Shown here: piece after piece, positions 33,187 to 40,925 of the stretch
Layout of the letters: each line of letters opens with the position of its first letter
Numbering within the stretch: position 1 is the stretch's first letter
NCBI GenBank assembly: GCA_014649355.1
Contig: BMSW01000003.1
Location: 434,001 to 498,000 of the forward strand
Direction: 5' to 3'
DNA length: 64,000 nucleotides
From: Streptomyces althioticus
Lineage (GTDB): Bacteria; Actinomycetota; Actinomycetes; Streptomycetales; Streptomycetaceae
Notes under the pieces: model-generated
Databases searched by the model: none
Told to the model about the DNA's origin: nothing
Seen by the model: the letters and a program-made list of their open reading frames with translations, nothing else
Translations under genes and position numbers: made by a program

Positions 33187-33229
33187 AGGGGGCGGGGCCG
33201 CAGCCGTGAGGCCGGCGGCCCCGCCCCCT
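33187..33229 (+). terminator. Terminator of the HSP90/TPR operon
   Basis: AGGGGGCGGGGCCGC pairs perfectly with GCGGCCCCGCCCCCT (15 bp) around a 13-base loop, starting 11 bases after the TPR stop codon. Confidence 0.9.
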
Positions 33230-33568
33230 GTCGTCTCGGTATGCGGAACGGATCACCGCCACCCGTCTCACGCCGTGACTGTGACCGTCATCATGTTTAC
33301 GCAGCGTATCTGTGCCAGTTGATGACCTTGTGTCACTCCGGGTTTGTGGCACGGAGGTTAACGGGCGGGCGAACCCCTTGTGCAATCCGCGTAGACAGAT
33401 CAATCTTTCGCCTGGCGACAGGACATGCGGAGCACGGCCACAGCGTCCGTGTTTGGCATGTTCCTGACATGCGTCCGTCCCGGCGATCCGGGACGGACGT
33501 CCGCCTGCGGCGCCTCACCCCCAGAGGCGCGACCCCCACACTCCCCACCTGTCGAGGAGAAACCTCAG
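33230..33568 (+). promoter_or_regulatory. Long promoter/leader of the subtilase gene with a 5-prime hairpin
   Basis: These 339 bases carry no gene I can support. The middle (33290-33420) is AT-richer than its surroundings, as for promoters. A perfect 12-bp hairpin, CGTCCGTCCCGG-CGAT-CCGGGACGGACG at 33472-33499, lies about 70 bases before the protease start, where it could stabilise the mRNA leader. GAGGAGAAAC at 33554-33563 is the ribosome site. The -35/-10 boxes are not assignable with confidence. Confidence 0.5.
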
Positions 33569-35143
33569 ATGGCAGTGAAGCGAAACGCCAAGCACAGATC
33601 GATCGTCGGCGTCGGCGCGGTCGCCGCGGCGGCTCTCACGGGCGGTCTGTTCACCGCTCCCGCCGCGCACTCCGCCGAATCCCCCAAGGGGACGATCGCC
33701 TACGCGGACGCGCCGAACGCGGTCGAGGGCAGCTACATCGTCACCCTGAAGTCGGGCACCAAGGCCGCGTCCGCCAAGGGCAAGGGCCTCGCCGAGAAGT
33801 ACGGCGCCGACGTCGAGCACACCTTCCGCGAGGCCGTCAACGGCTACACCGTGGAGGCCACCGAGGCGGAGGCCGCCGAGCTGGCCGCCGACCCGTCGGT
33901 CGCGCTGGTCGAGCAGAACCGCGCCTTCACCATCCAGGCCACGCAGACCAACCCGCCGTCCTGGGGTCTGGACCGCATCGACCAGACCGCGCTGCCGCTG
34001 AGCGGGTCGTACACCTACGACGACACCGCCGGCCAGGGCGTCACCGCGTACATCATCGACACCGGTGTGCGCATCTCCCACAGCGACTTCGGCGGCCGCG
34101 CCCGCAACGGCTACGACGCCGTGGACGGCGACAACGTCGCCCAGGACGGCAACGGCCACGGCACCCACGTCGCCGGCACCGTCGCGGGCAGCGCCTACGG
34201 CGTCGCCAAGAAGGCGAGCATCGTCGGCGTCCGCGTCCTGGACAACAACGGCTCCGGCACCACCGCCGGCGTGATCGAGGGCGTCGACTGGGTCGCCGCC
34301 AACGCGGTCCTCCCGGCCGTGGCCAACATGTCCCTCGGCGGCGGCGCCAGCACCACGCTGGACAACGCGGTGCGCAACGCCATCGCGGCCGGCGTCACCT
34401 TCGCCGTGGCCGCGGGCAACGAGTCGACGACCGCGACCGGTTCGCCGGCCCGGGTGGCCGAGGCGATCACCGTCGGCGCGACCACGTCGGCCGATGCCCG
34501 CGCCAGCTACTCCAACTACGGCTCGAACCTGGACATCTTCGCGCCGGGCACGTCCATCACGTCGACCTGGAACACCAGCGACAGCGCGACGAACACCATT
34601 TCCGGCACCTCGATGGCCACCCCGCACGTCGCGGGCGCCGCGGCGCTGTACCTCGCGGACAACCCGTCGGCCACCCCGTCGCAGGTCGCCTCCGCGCTGA
34701 TAGCCAACTCGGTCTCCGGCGCCGTCTCCAACCCGGGCAGCGGCTCCCCGAACCGTCTGCTGTACGTCGGCGGCAACGGCGGCACCACCCCGCCGGCCGG
34801 CAAGACGTTCACCAGCTCGACGCGGTACACGATCAGCGACCGCACCACGGTCGAGTCGCCCCTCACCGTCACCGGTGTCTCGGGCAACGCCCCGTCGACC
34901 CTCAAGGTCCCGGTGAACATCGTCCACACCTACATCGGTGACCTGACGGTGTCCCTGGTCGCTCCGAGCGGCCGCGTCTACACCCTGAAGGCCTCCGGCA
35001 CCGGCGGCTCGACGGACAACATCAACACCACGTACACCGTGAACGCCTCCTCGGAGACGGCCAACGGCACGTGGAAGCTCCGCGTCACCGACGGCTACGC
35101 CGGCGACACGGGCTACATCAGCAGCTGGGGCCTGACCTTCTGA
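33569..35143 (+). CDS. Secreted subtilisin-like serine protease with I9 propeptide and P-domain
   Basis: This is a 524-residue preproprotein. A signal peptide (about 1-36, KRNAKHRSIVGVGAVAAAAL then a cleavage near AHSAE) is followed by an inhibitor I9 propeptide (about 54-122, GSYIVTLKSG). The S8 catalytic domain has Asp164 in AYIIDTGV, His197 in GHGTHVAG, oxyanion Asn284 in AAGNES and Ser348 in GTSMATPHVAG. A C-terminal proprotein-convertase P-domain covers about 415-524 (VNIVHTYIGDLTVSLVAPSG, GTWKLRVTDGYAGDTGY). It is auto-activated after export and degrades extracellular protein. It is monocistronic, with its own leader hairpin and a downstream terminator. Streptomyces commonly secrete such enzymes during growth and differentiation. 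Confidence 0.96.
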   Translation: MAVKRNAKHRSIVGVGAVAAAALTGGLFTAPAAHSAESPKGTIAYADAPNAVEGSYIVTLKSGTKAASAKGKGLAEKYGADVEHTFREAVNGYTVEATEAEAAELAADPSVALVEQNRAFTIQATQTNPPSWGLDRIDQTALPLSGSYTYDDTAGQGVTAYIIDTGVRISHSDFGGRARNGYDAVDGDNVAQDGNGHGTHVAGTVAGSAYGVAKKASIVGVRVLDNNGSGTTAGVIEGVDWVAANAVLPAVANMSLGGGASTTLDNAVRNAIAAGVTFAVAAGNESTTATGSPARVAEAITVGATTSADARASYSNYGSNLDIFAPGTSITSTWNTSDSATNTISGTSMATPHVAGAAALYLADNPSATPSQVASALIANSVSGAVSNPGSGSPNRLLYVGGNGGTTPPAGKTFTSSTRYTISDRTTVESPLTVTGVSGNAPSTLKVPVNIVHTYIGDLTVSLVAPSGRVYTLKASGTGGSTDNINTTYTVNASSETANGTWKLRVTDGYAGDTGYISSWGLTF

Positions 35144-35177
35144 GGCGCCGCCCCTGAGCTCCGCCCTGCTTCGTCCG

Positions 35178-35204
35178 CCCCGGCACGGGTCTCCCGTGCC
35201 GGGG
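35178..35204. terminator. Bidirectional hairpin between the protease and the small secreted protein gene
   Basis: CCCCGGCACGGG pairs perfectly with CCCGTGCCGGGG around a TCT loop (12 bp), between two convergent genes. Confidence 0.9.
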
Positions 35205-35224
35205 CTGACGGCGTGCGCGGTCCG

Positions 35225-35473
35225 TCAGCGGACCCACACCTCCCAGTACGGGGCGTTCCAGCGGCACTGGAACTCGGTGTACCCGCTCTGGTTCGTCTCG
35301 ATGTAGTCGCGTCCTTCCACCTGGCAGGAGTGGTGCGTGGTGAACCCGCCGGCCAGGTGGAAGCCGTCGGGGTCGGTGGGCACGGCGGACGCGGAGCCCG
35401 CCGTCAGCGGAATGGTGACGGCCGCTGCAGCGACCACGGCAGCGGCGGCGACACGGGAACGCCACGACTTCAT
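35225..35473 (-). CDS. Small secreted protein of unknown function (82 residues)
   Basis: The N-terminus is a typical Sec signal peptide (MKSWRSRVAAAAVVAAAAVT, cleavage after ASA), leaving a mature peptide of about 52 residues that starts VPTDPDGFHLAGGF. It has two Cys (in HHSCQVEG and FQCRWN) that can form one disulfide, and is rich in aromatics (YIETNQSGYTEF, PYWEVWVR). I do not recognise the family. It is convergent with the subtilase, from which it is separated by a shared terminator. A role as inhibitor, antimicrobial or surface peptide is open. Confidence 0.8.
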   Translation of the reverse strand: MKSWRSRVAAAAVVAAAAVTIPLTAGSASAVPTDPDGFHLAGGFTTHHSCQVEGRDYIETNQSGYTEFQCRWNAPYWEVWVR

Positions 35474-35650
35474 ACGGTTCTCCTCACGGACGGAGCCCGC
35501 CGTACCTCGCAGGCCGACGGTCCCTTGGCGGTTCTACGAGCGGTAGGACGGTAGATCCACTTCGCGGGTTCAGTGCTCGGGCACGGCTTCGTACGAGGCG
35601 GCGGTGGCGCGACCGTGGACGTCAACGCAGAATGCCGCGCATGGAGTTCG

Positions 35651-36388
35651 TCAGCCGCTCAGGTGCCGGGTGAAGAAGCTCAGCGTGTCGTCCAGTTCGG
35701 ACGGCGGGAGCTCGCCGTGGCCGCCGGGGTTGGCGTGGAGCGACTTCTGTTCCGAGGCCAGGGCGTCGTACAGGGCCAGGTTCTGTTCCCTCGGCACCCG
35801 TTCGTCGTCCCACTGAACCAGGAACCGCACCGGGACGGTGATACGGGAGGCGGCGTCCGCCGAGGCGTGCGCGCCGCCCAGGCCCAGCACCGCGGCGCGG
35901 ACCCGGGGTTCGGCGGCGACGAAGGGGACGCCCAGCCCGCATCCCAGCGAGACGCCCCAGTAGCCCACCGGGCCGGGACCCACGTGGTCGAGGTCCCGCA
36001 CCGCGTCCAGGACGGCCCGCCATTCCGGGACGGTCCGCCGGGCCACGAGGGCCTGGAAGTCCGCGATCAGCGGGGCCAGTTCCTCGCCCGCCTCCACGCG
36101 GGCCTGGTTCTCGGCCGCGAGGCGCTCGTACTCCTCCACCGTGGGCCGGTCGCCGTGGGCGGGGACGTCGACGCAGACGGCGGCGTACCCGCACTCGGTG
36201 ACGAGGCGGTGGGCGAGCGCCGAGATCTCGGGGTCCTTCTTGTGCCGTCCGCCGCCGTGTCCCAGGAGGACCAGGGGACGGGGCACGGCTCCGCCGCCGT
36301 CCGGCGTCCACAGGACACCGGGGATCCCGTCGAGGGTGAAGAGCTGTTCGCGGACGCCGTCGGACGACGTCGAGGAGAGGAAGCGCAT
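35651..36388 (-). CDS. Alpha/beta hydrolase, dienelactone-hydrolase-like
   Basis: This 245-residue protein has the hydrolase core LVLLGHGGGRHKKDP, AAVCVDVPAHGDRPT and the nucleophile elbow VGYWGVSLGCGLGVPFVAA with Ser in GVSLG. The catalytic Asp is probably in VQWDDERVP and the His in NPGGHGELP. There is no signal peptide, so it acts in the cytosol on an unknown ester. The ATG giving MRFLSSTSSDGVREQLF was selected; the purine-rich ribosome site is weak. It is downstream of the pirin gene on the same strand, with 44 bases between, so co-transcription is likely. The 177 bases downstream of it, before the small secreted gene, show nothing recognisable. Confidence 0.88.
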   Translation of the reverse strand: MRFLSSTSSDGVREQLFTLDGIPGVLWTPDGGGAVPRPLVLLGHGGGRHKKDPEISALAHRLVTECGYAAVCVDVPAHGDRPTVEEYERLAAENQARVEAGEELAPLIADFQALVARRTVPEWRAVLDAVRDLDHVGPGPVGYWGVSLGCGLGVPFVAAEPRVRAAVLGLGGAHASADAASRITVPVRFLVQWDDERVPREQNLALYDALASEQKSLHANPGGHGELPPSELDDTLSFFTRHLSG

Positions 36389-36432
36389 AGCGATGCGGCC
36401 TTTCGCAGAGCCTCTGCGGACGCTCCCTGTTC

Positions 36433-37089
36433 TCAGAAGCCCGACATCTCCCACATCAGCACCTCCGCCTCCCCCTCCGCCACCACCTCCGCGTCCTTCT
36501 CGTCCGTGAGGCGGGCCGCGTCGCCCGGGCCCAGGGTTTCGCCCTCCAGGCGGACCTCACCGCGGACGACGTGGACGTAGACGTAGGGGGCCGCGGGGAC
36601 CGCCGTGCGCTCGCCCGGGGCCAGGCGGCGGACGTGGAGCATCGCGCCGGCCTCCGGGAGGGCGTACGGGGTGGAGTCGGCTATGCCGCGGACGACCTCG
36701 TAGCGGGGTTCACCGCCCGGCTTGAGGGGGGCGAGCCACATCTGGAGGAAGGTCAGGGGGGTGCGGGCCGCGTTGCGCTCCACGTGGCGGACGCCCGACG
36801 CGGCGCTGAGGCGCTGGACGTCGCCGGGGCGGATCACCGTCTCGTGGCCCCGGGAGTCGCGGTGGGTCAGCTCGCCCGAGACCACCCACGTGACGATCTC
36901 GGTGTGGCTGTGCGGGTGCTCGTCGAAGCCGGCGCCCGGACCCAGGTGCTCCTCGTTGCAGGCGATCACCGCGCCGAAGCGCAGGTTGTCCGGGTCGTAG
37001 TGGGGGCCGAAGGAAAGGGCGTGCCACGACTCGATGCCCGCCGCCGGGTCCCCGCCCCTGTAGCGTTCGCTCGCTCGCCTGACGTCCAT
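36433..37089 (-). CDS. Pirin-family bicupin protein
   Basis: This 218-residue protein carries the pirin metal site in the first cupin: FDEHPHSHTEIVTWVVSGELTHRDS, with His-x-His and further His/Glu. It also has DVQRLSAASGVRHVERN, and a shorter second cupin (VYVHVVRGEVRLEG). Such YhaK/pirin-like proteins bind iron; some are quercetinases or redox-linked regulators. In Streptomyces a pirin-like protein has been connected with control of beta-oxidation flux through acyl-CoA dehydrogenase (established knowledge), which would suit its place next to fasR and the fab genes. It is divergent from fasR. Confidence 0.9.
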   Translation of the reverse strand: MDVRRASERYRGGDPAAGIESWHALSFGPHYDPDNLRFGAVIACNEEHLGPGAGFDEHPHSHTEIVTWVVSGELTHRDSRGHETVIRPGDVQRLSAASGVRHVERNAARTPLTFLQMWLAPLKPGGEPRYEVVRGIADSTPYALPEAGAMLHVRRLAPGERTAVPAAPYVYVHVVRGEVRLEGETLGPGDAARLTDEKDAEVVAEGEAEVLMWEMSGF

Positions 37090-37231
37090 CACGCCCTCCA
37101 CGGTAGGCCCTCCGGGAGGGGCCCGGGACGGCGCACGGCGGGGGCACCGGAGCCCGGACACGGGTCACGGGCGCGGGGGCGGGTGCGACCCTGGGGCACG
37201 GCCCGCCGTCCCGATAAGGCAGTCTTGTCCC

Positions 37232-38437
37232 GTGCCCGAACCCGAAACCAGTACCCCCGGACCCGCCGCACGCCCCGCCCACTCGCACTCCGCGACCTTG
37301 AAGCGGCTCGAGCAGTCGTCCGGCTCGCTCGCCGCCCAGGCCATCGCGCGGATGGACGAGACGCTGCCCTGGTACCGGGCCATGCCGCCGGAGAACCGTT
37401 CCTGGATCGGCCTGGTCGCCCAGGCGGGCATCGCCGCCTTCACCGAGTGGTTCCGGCACCCCGACGCCCCCCAGGCCATCTCCACCGACGTCTTCGGCAC
37501 CGCGCCGCGCGAGCTGACCCGGGCCATCACGCTCCGGCAGACCGTGGAGATGGTGCGGACCACGATCGAGGTGATGGAGTCCGCCATCGACGAGGTGGCG
37601 GCGCCCGGCGACGAGAGCGTGCTGCGCGAGGCGCTCCTCGTCTACGCGCGGGAGATCGCCTTCGCCACCGCCCAGGTGTACGCCCAGGCCGCCGAGGCAC
37701 GCGGTGCCTGGGACGCGCGGCTGGAGTCGCTGGTGGTGAACGCCGTGCTCAGCGGCGAGGCCGACGAGGGCGCCGTGTCACGGGCCGCCGCGCTCGGCTG
37801 GAACTCCCCGGAGCATGTGTGCGTGGTGCTGGGCACCGCCCCGGACGGGGACTCCGAACTGACCGTGGAGGCGATCCGGCGGGCCGCCCGGCACGCCAAG
37901 CTCCAGGTGCTCACCGGCGTCCTCGGCGACCGTCTCGTCGTCATCGCGGGCGGCAGCGACAACCCGCTGGCCGTCGCGAAGTCGCTGATCGGCCCGTACG
38001 CGGCCGGGCCCGTCGTGGCCGGGCCCGTGGTGCCGGACCTGCTGGCCGCGACCCGGTCCGCGCAGGCCGCCGCCGCGGGCCTCAAGGCGTGTTCCGCCTG
38101 GCAGGACGCCCCGCGCCCGGTGCTGGCGGACGATCTGCTGCCGGAGCGCGCGATGGCCGGCGACCCCTCGGCGCGCGAGCAGTTGGTGGAGGAGATCTAC
38201 AGACCGCTCGAAGAGGCCGGCGCGGCTCTCCTGGAGACGCTCAGCGTCTATCTCGAACAGGCGAGCAGTCTCGAAGGCGCGGCGCGGATGTTGTTCGTTC
38301 ACCCCAACACCGTTCGTTACCGGCTCCGACGTGTGACAGACGTCACCGGCTGGTCACCCTCCGATGTACGCTCGGCGTTCACCCTGCGGATCGCGCTGAT
38401 CCTGGGGCGTCTGGCCGATGGTGATCTCCAGACCTAG
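37232..38437 (+). CDS. fasR: FasR, transcriptional activator of fatty acid synthase genes
   Basis: This is a 401-residue regulator. The N-terminal three quarters are a ligand-sensing region typical of the CdaR/PucR superfamily (GGDEF-like region HVCVVLGTAPDGDSELTVEAI). The C-terminus holds a PucR-type helix-turn-helix at about 350-395 (LEGAARMLFVHPNTVRYRLR, then SDVRSAFTLRIALILG). The location immediately before fabD matches FasR, reported in S. coelicolor as an activator of fabD-fabH-acpP-fabF. A homologous gene occupies the same place in mycobacteria. The GTG start is close to a possible -10 sequence (GATAAG near 37213). Its likely operator is the inverted repeat just after its own stop. 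Confidence 0.93.
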   Translation: MPEPETSTPGPAARPAHSHSATLKRLEQSSGSLAAQAIARMDETLPWYRAMPPENRSWIGLVAQAGIAAFTEWFRHPDAPQAISTDVFGTAPRELTRAITLRQTVEMVRTTIEVMESAIDEVAAPGDESVLREALLVYAREIAFATAQVYAQAAEARGAWDARLESLVVNAVLSGEADEGAVSRAAALGWNSPEHVCVVLGTAPDGDSELTVEAIRRAARHAKLQVLTGVLGDRLVVIAGGSDNPLAVAKSLIGPYAAGPVVAGPVVPDLLAATRSAQAAAAGLKACSAWQDAPRPVLADDLLPERAMAGDPSAREQLVEEIYRPLEEAGAALLETLSVYLEQASSLEGAARMLFVHPNTVRYRLRRVTDVTGWSPSDVRSAFTLRIALILGRLADGDLQT

Positions 38438-38439
38438 TC

Positions 38440-38460
38440 TTTTGTCGGGGGTCGACAAAA
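38440..38460 (+). promoter_or_regulatory. Inverted repeat before fabD, candidate FasR operator
   Basis: TTTTGTCG and CGACAAAA are perfect 8-bp arms separated by GGGGT. The element starts two bases after the fasR stop and 60 bases before fabD. It is AT-rich at the ends, unlike its neighbourhood. Position and symmetry fit an activator site for the fab operon; binding by FasR is inferred. Confidence 0.75.
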
Positions 38461-38520
38461 CCCCCTCCCGTTCTTCGTCCTTGTCCCCACGGGCGGCCGC
38501 GCCCGTACACAAGAGAGAGT

Positions 38521-39441
38521 GTGAGAGTGCTCGTACTCGTCGCTCCCGGCCAGGGCTCCCAGACGCCCGGCTTCCTGACCGAATGGCTCGAACTTCCCGG
38601 CGCCGCCGACCGCGTCGCCGCGTGGTCCGACGCCATCGGACTCGACCTCGCCCACTACGGCACGAAGGCCGACGCGGACGAGATCCGCGACACGGCCGTC
38701 GCGCAGCCGCTGCTGGTCGCGGCCGGGCTGCTGTCCGCCTCGGCACTGGGTGACATCGGCCCCGGCGCGGTCGCCGGTCACAGCGTCGGCGAGATCACCG
38801 CCGCCGCCCTCTCGGGCGTCCTCGACGACGCCGCCGCCCTCTCCCTGGTCCGCAAGCGGGGTCTGGCCATGGCCGACGCCGCCGCGATCACCGAGACCGG
38901 CATGGCGGCGCTGCTCGGCGGCGACCCCGAGGTGACCGTCCCGCACCTGGAGAAGCTGGGCCTCACCCCGGCGAACATCAACGGCGGCGGGCAGATCGTC
39001 GCCGCCGGCACCATGGAGCAGATCGCCGCGCTGGAGGCCGACAAGCCCGAGGGCGTCCGCCGGGTCGTCCCGCTGAAGGTCGCCGGCGCCTTCCACACCC
39101 ACCACATGGGCCCCGCGGTCGAGACGCTGGCGGAGGCCGCCAAGGCCCTCGCGCCCGCCGACCCGAAGGTCGCCTACGTGTCGAACAAGGACGGCAAGGC
39201 GGTCGCGTCCGGCGCCGAGGTGCTGGAGCGCCTGGTGGGCCAGGTCGCCAACCCGGTCCGCTGGGACCTGTGCATGGAGACGTTCGAGGAGCTCGGCGTC
39301 ACGGCCCTCGTGGAGCTGTGCCCCGGCGGCACCCTGACCGGTCTGGCCAAGCGTGCCCTGCCCGGCGTGAAGACGCTGGCCCTGAAGACCCCCGCCGACC
39401 TCGACGCGGCCCGCGAGCTCGTCGCCGAGCACGCCGCCTGA
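38521..39441 (+). CDS. fabD: Malonyl-CoA:ACP transacylase
   Basis: This 306-residue enzyme starts MRVLVLVAPGQGSQTPGFL. Nucleophile Ser88 is in the GHSVGEITAA elbow and catalytic His192 in GAFHTHHM, with Arg and Gln positions of the acyltransferase fold present. It transfers malonyl groups from malonyl-CoA to AcpP for type II fatty acid synthesis, and probably also for polyketide synthases in Streptomyces. It is the first gene of the fabD-fabH-acpP-fabF operon. GTG at the given start is preceded by AAGAGAGA; a second GTG six bases on is less likely. Confidence 0.97.
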   Translation: MRVLVLVAPGQGSQTPGFLTEWLELPGAADRVAAWSDAIGLDLAHYGTKADADEIRDTAVAQPLLVAAGLLSASALGDIGPGAVAGHSVGEITAAALSGVLDDAAALSLVRKRGLAMADAAAITETGMAALLGGDPEVTVPHLEKLGLTPANINGGGQIVAAGTMEQIAALEADKPEGVRRVVPLKVAGAFHTHHMGPAVETLAEAAKALAPADPKVAYVSNKDGKAVASGAEVLERLVGQVANPVRWDLCMETFEELGVTALVELCPGGTLTGLAKRALPGVKTLALKTPADLDAARELVAEHAA

Positions 39442-39463
39442 CGCCCTTAAGGAGCCGACCCGC

Positions 39464-40492
39464 ATGGCGAAGATCAAGCCCAGCAAGGGCGCCCCGTACG
39501 CGCGCATCCTCGGCGTGGGCGGCTACCGTCCCACCCGGGTCGTGCCGAACGAGGTGATCCTCGAGACGATCGACTCGTCCGACGAGTGGATCCGCTCCCG
39601 CTCCGGGATCGAGACCCGGCACTGGGCCTCCCCGGAGGAGACCGTCGCCGCGATGTCGATCGAGGCGTCCGGCAAGGCGATCGCGGACGCCGGGATCGAC
39701 GCCGCGCAGATCGGCGCCGTCGTCGTGTCGACCGTGTCGCACTTCGCGCAGACCCCGGCCATCGCGACCGAGATCGCCGACAAGCTCGGCACGGACAAGG
39801 CCGCCGCCTTCGACATCTCCGCCGGCTGCGCGGGCTTCGGCTACGGCCTGACCCTCGCCAAGGGCATGATCGTCGAAGGGTCCGCCGAGTACGTGCTGGT
39901 CATCGGCGTGGAGCGGCTGAGCGACCTGACCGACCTGGAGGACCGCGCGACGGCCTTCCTGTTCGGTGACGGCGCGGGCGCCGTGGTCGTCGGTCCCTCG
40001 CAGGAGCCGGCCATCGGCCCGACCGTGTGGGGCTCCGAGGGCGACAAGTCCGAGACGATCAAGCAGACCTACTCGTGGGACCGCTTCGGTGGCGACCTCG
40101 CCGAGCTTCCCCGCGACAGCAAGGGCACGCTGAAGCTCCCCGCGATCACCCAGGAAGGCCAGGCGGTGTTCCGCTGGGCCGTGTTCGAGATGGCGAAGGT
40201 CGCCCAGCAGGCGCTGGACGCGGCCGGGATCAGCGCGGACGACCTGGACGTCTTCATCCCGCACCAGGCCAACGTGCGGATCATCGACTCGATGGTGAAG
40301 ACCCTCAAACTGCCGGAGCACGTCACGGTCGCCCGTGACATCCGCACCACCGGCAACACCTCGGCCGCCTCGATCCCGCTCGCGATGGAGCGGCTCCTGG
40401 CGACCGGCGAGGCGAAGAGCGGCGACACCGCGCTCGTCATCGGCTTCGGGGCGGGTCTCGTGTTCGCCGCGACTGTCGTTACCCTCCCCTAG
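39464..40492 (+). CDS. fabH: Beta-ketoacyl-ACP synthase III
   Basis: This 342-residue initiating condensing enzyme has Cys122 in DISAGCAGFGYG, His267 in FIPHQANVRI and Asn298 in TTGNTSAASIP, the complete Cys-His-Asn triad. It condenses acyl-CoA starters (in Streptomyces mainly branched ones such as isobutyryl-CoA) with malonyl-ACP. AAGGAG precedes the ATG, 22 bases after fabD. The 80-base gap before acpP contains a small CCGGA/TCCGG dyad. Confidence 0.97.
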   Translation: MAKIKPSKGAPYARILGVGGYRPTRVVPNEVILETIDSSDEWIRSRSGIETRHWASPEETVAAMSIEASGKAIADAGIDAAQIGAVVVSTVSHFAQTPAIATEIADKLGTDKAAAFDISAGCAGFGYGLTLAKGMIVEGSAEYVLVIGVERLSDLTDLEDRATAFLFGDGAGAVVVGPSQEPAIGPTVWGSEGDKSETIKQTYSWDRFGGDLAELPRDSKGTLKLPAITQEGQAVFRWAVFEMAKVAQQALDAAGISADDLDVFIPHQANVRIIDSMVKTLKLPEHVTVARDIRTTGNTSAASIPLAMERLLATGEAKSGDTALVIGFGAGLVFAATVVTLP

Positions 40493-40572
40493 GCACTCCG
40501 TGCCGGATCATGCGTCCGGTACAGGAGGAAACACCGCCACACCCTCTGGAATCACAACGAAGGAGCGCCACC

Positions 40573-40821
40573 ATGGCCGCCACTCAGGAAGAGATCGTCG
40601 CCGGTCTCGCGGAGATCGTGAACGAGATCGCCGGCATCCCGGTTGAGGACGTCCAGCTGGACAAGTCCTTCACCGACGACCTGGACGTCGACTCGCTGTC
40701 CATGGTCGAGGTCGTCGTCGCCGCCGAAGAGCGCTTCGACGTCAAGATCCCGGACGACGACGTCAAGAACCTCAAGACCGTCGGCGACGCGACCGACTAC
40801 ATCCTCAAGCACCAGGCCTGA
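40573..40821 (+). CDS. acpP: Acyl carrier protein
   Basis: This 82-residue acidic protein has phosphopantetheine attachment Ser41 in the DLDVDSLSMVE motif. It carries growing acyl chains between FabH, FabF and the other FAS II enzymes. The ATG is preceded by AAGGAGCG. Two hairpins follow the stop codon, a layout that would raise acpP mRNA above fabF mRNA. Confidence 0.98.
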   Translation: MAATQEEIVAGLAEIVNEIAGIPVEDVQLDKSFTDDLDVDSLSMVEVVVAAEERFDVKIPDDDVKNLKTVGDATDYILKHQA

Positions 40822-40827
40822 GCACGC

Positions 40828-40868
40828 GCGGGGCGTGAGCCCCGCAAGGGCCGGGAGCTCCCCGGCCC
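40828..40868 (+). other. Two adjacent stem-loops between acpP and fabF
   Basis: GCGGGGC-GTGA-GCCCCGC (40828-40845) and GGGCCGGG-AGCTC-CCCGGCCC (40848-40868) are perfect stems of 7 and 8 bp, only two bases apart, starting seven bases after the acpP stop. They fit a partial terminator or processing/stabilising element giving excess ACP. Confidence 0.75.
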
Positions 40869-40925
40869 CGCCACCCGGCGGTGGCGCCGTACGCATCCTC
40901 GTCAATCGTTGGAGAAAGAATTCCG

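Noticed and set aside
17433..37231. Integrated mobile element between aceE and fasR
   Set aside because: No integrase, transposase, terminal repeats or tRNA attachment site were found, and the base composition looks the same as the flanks.
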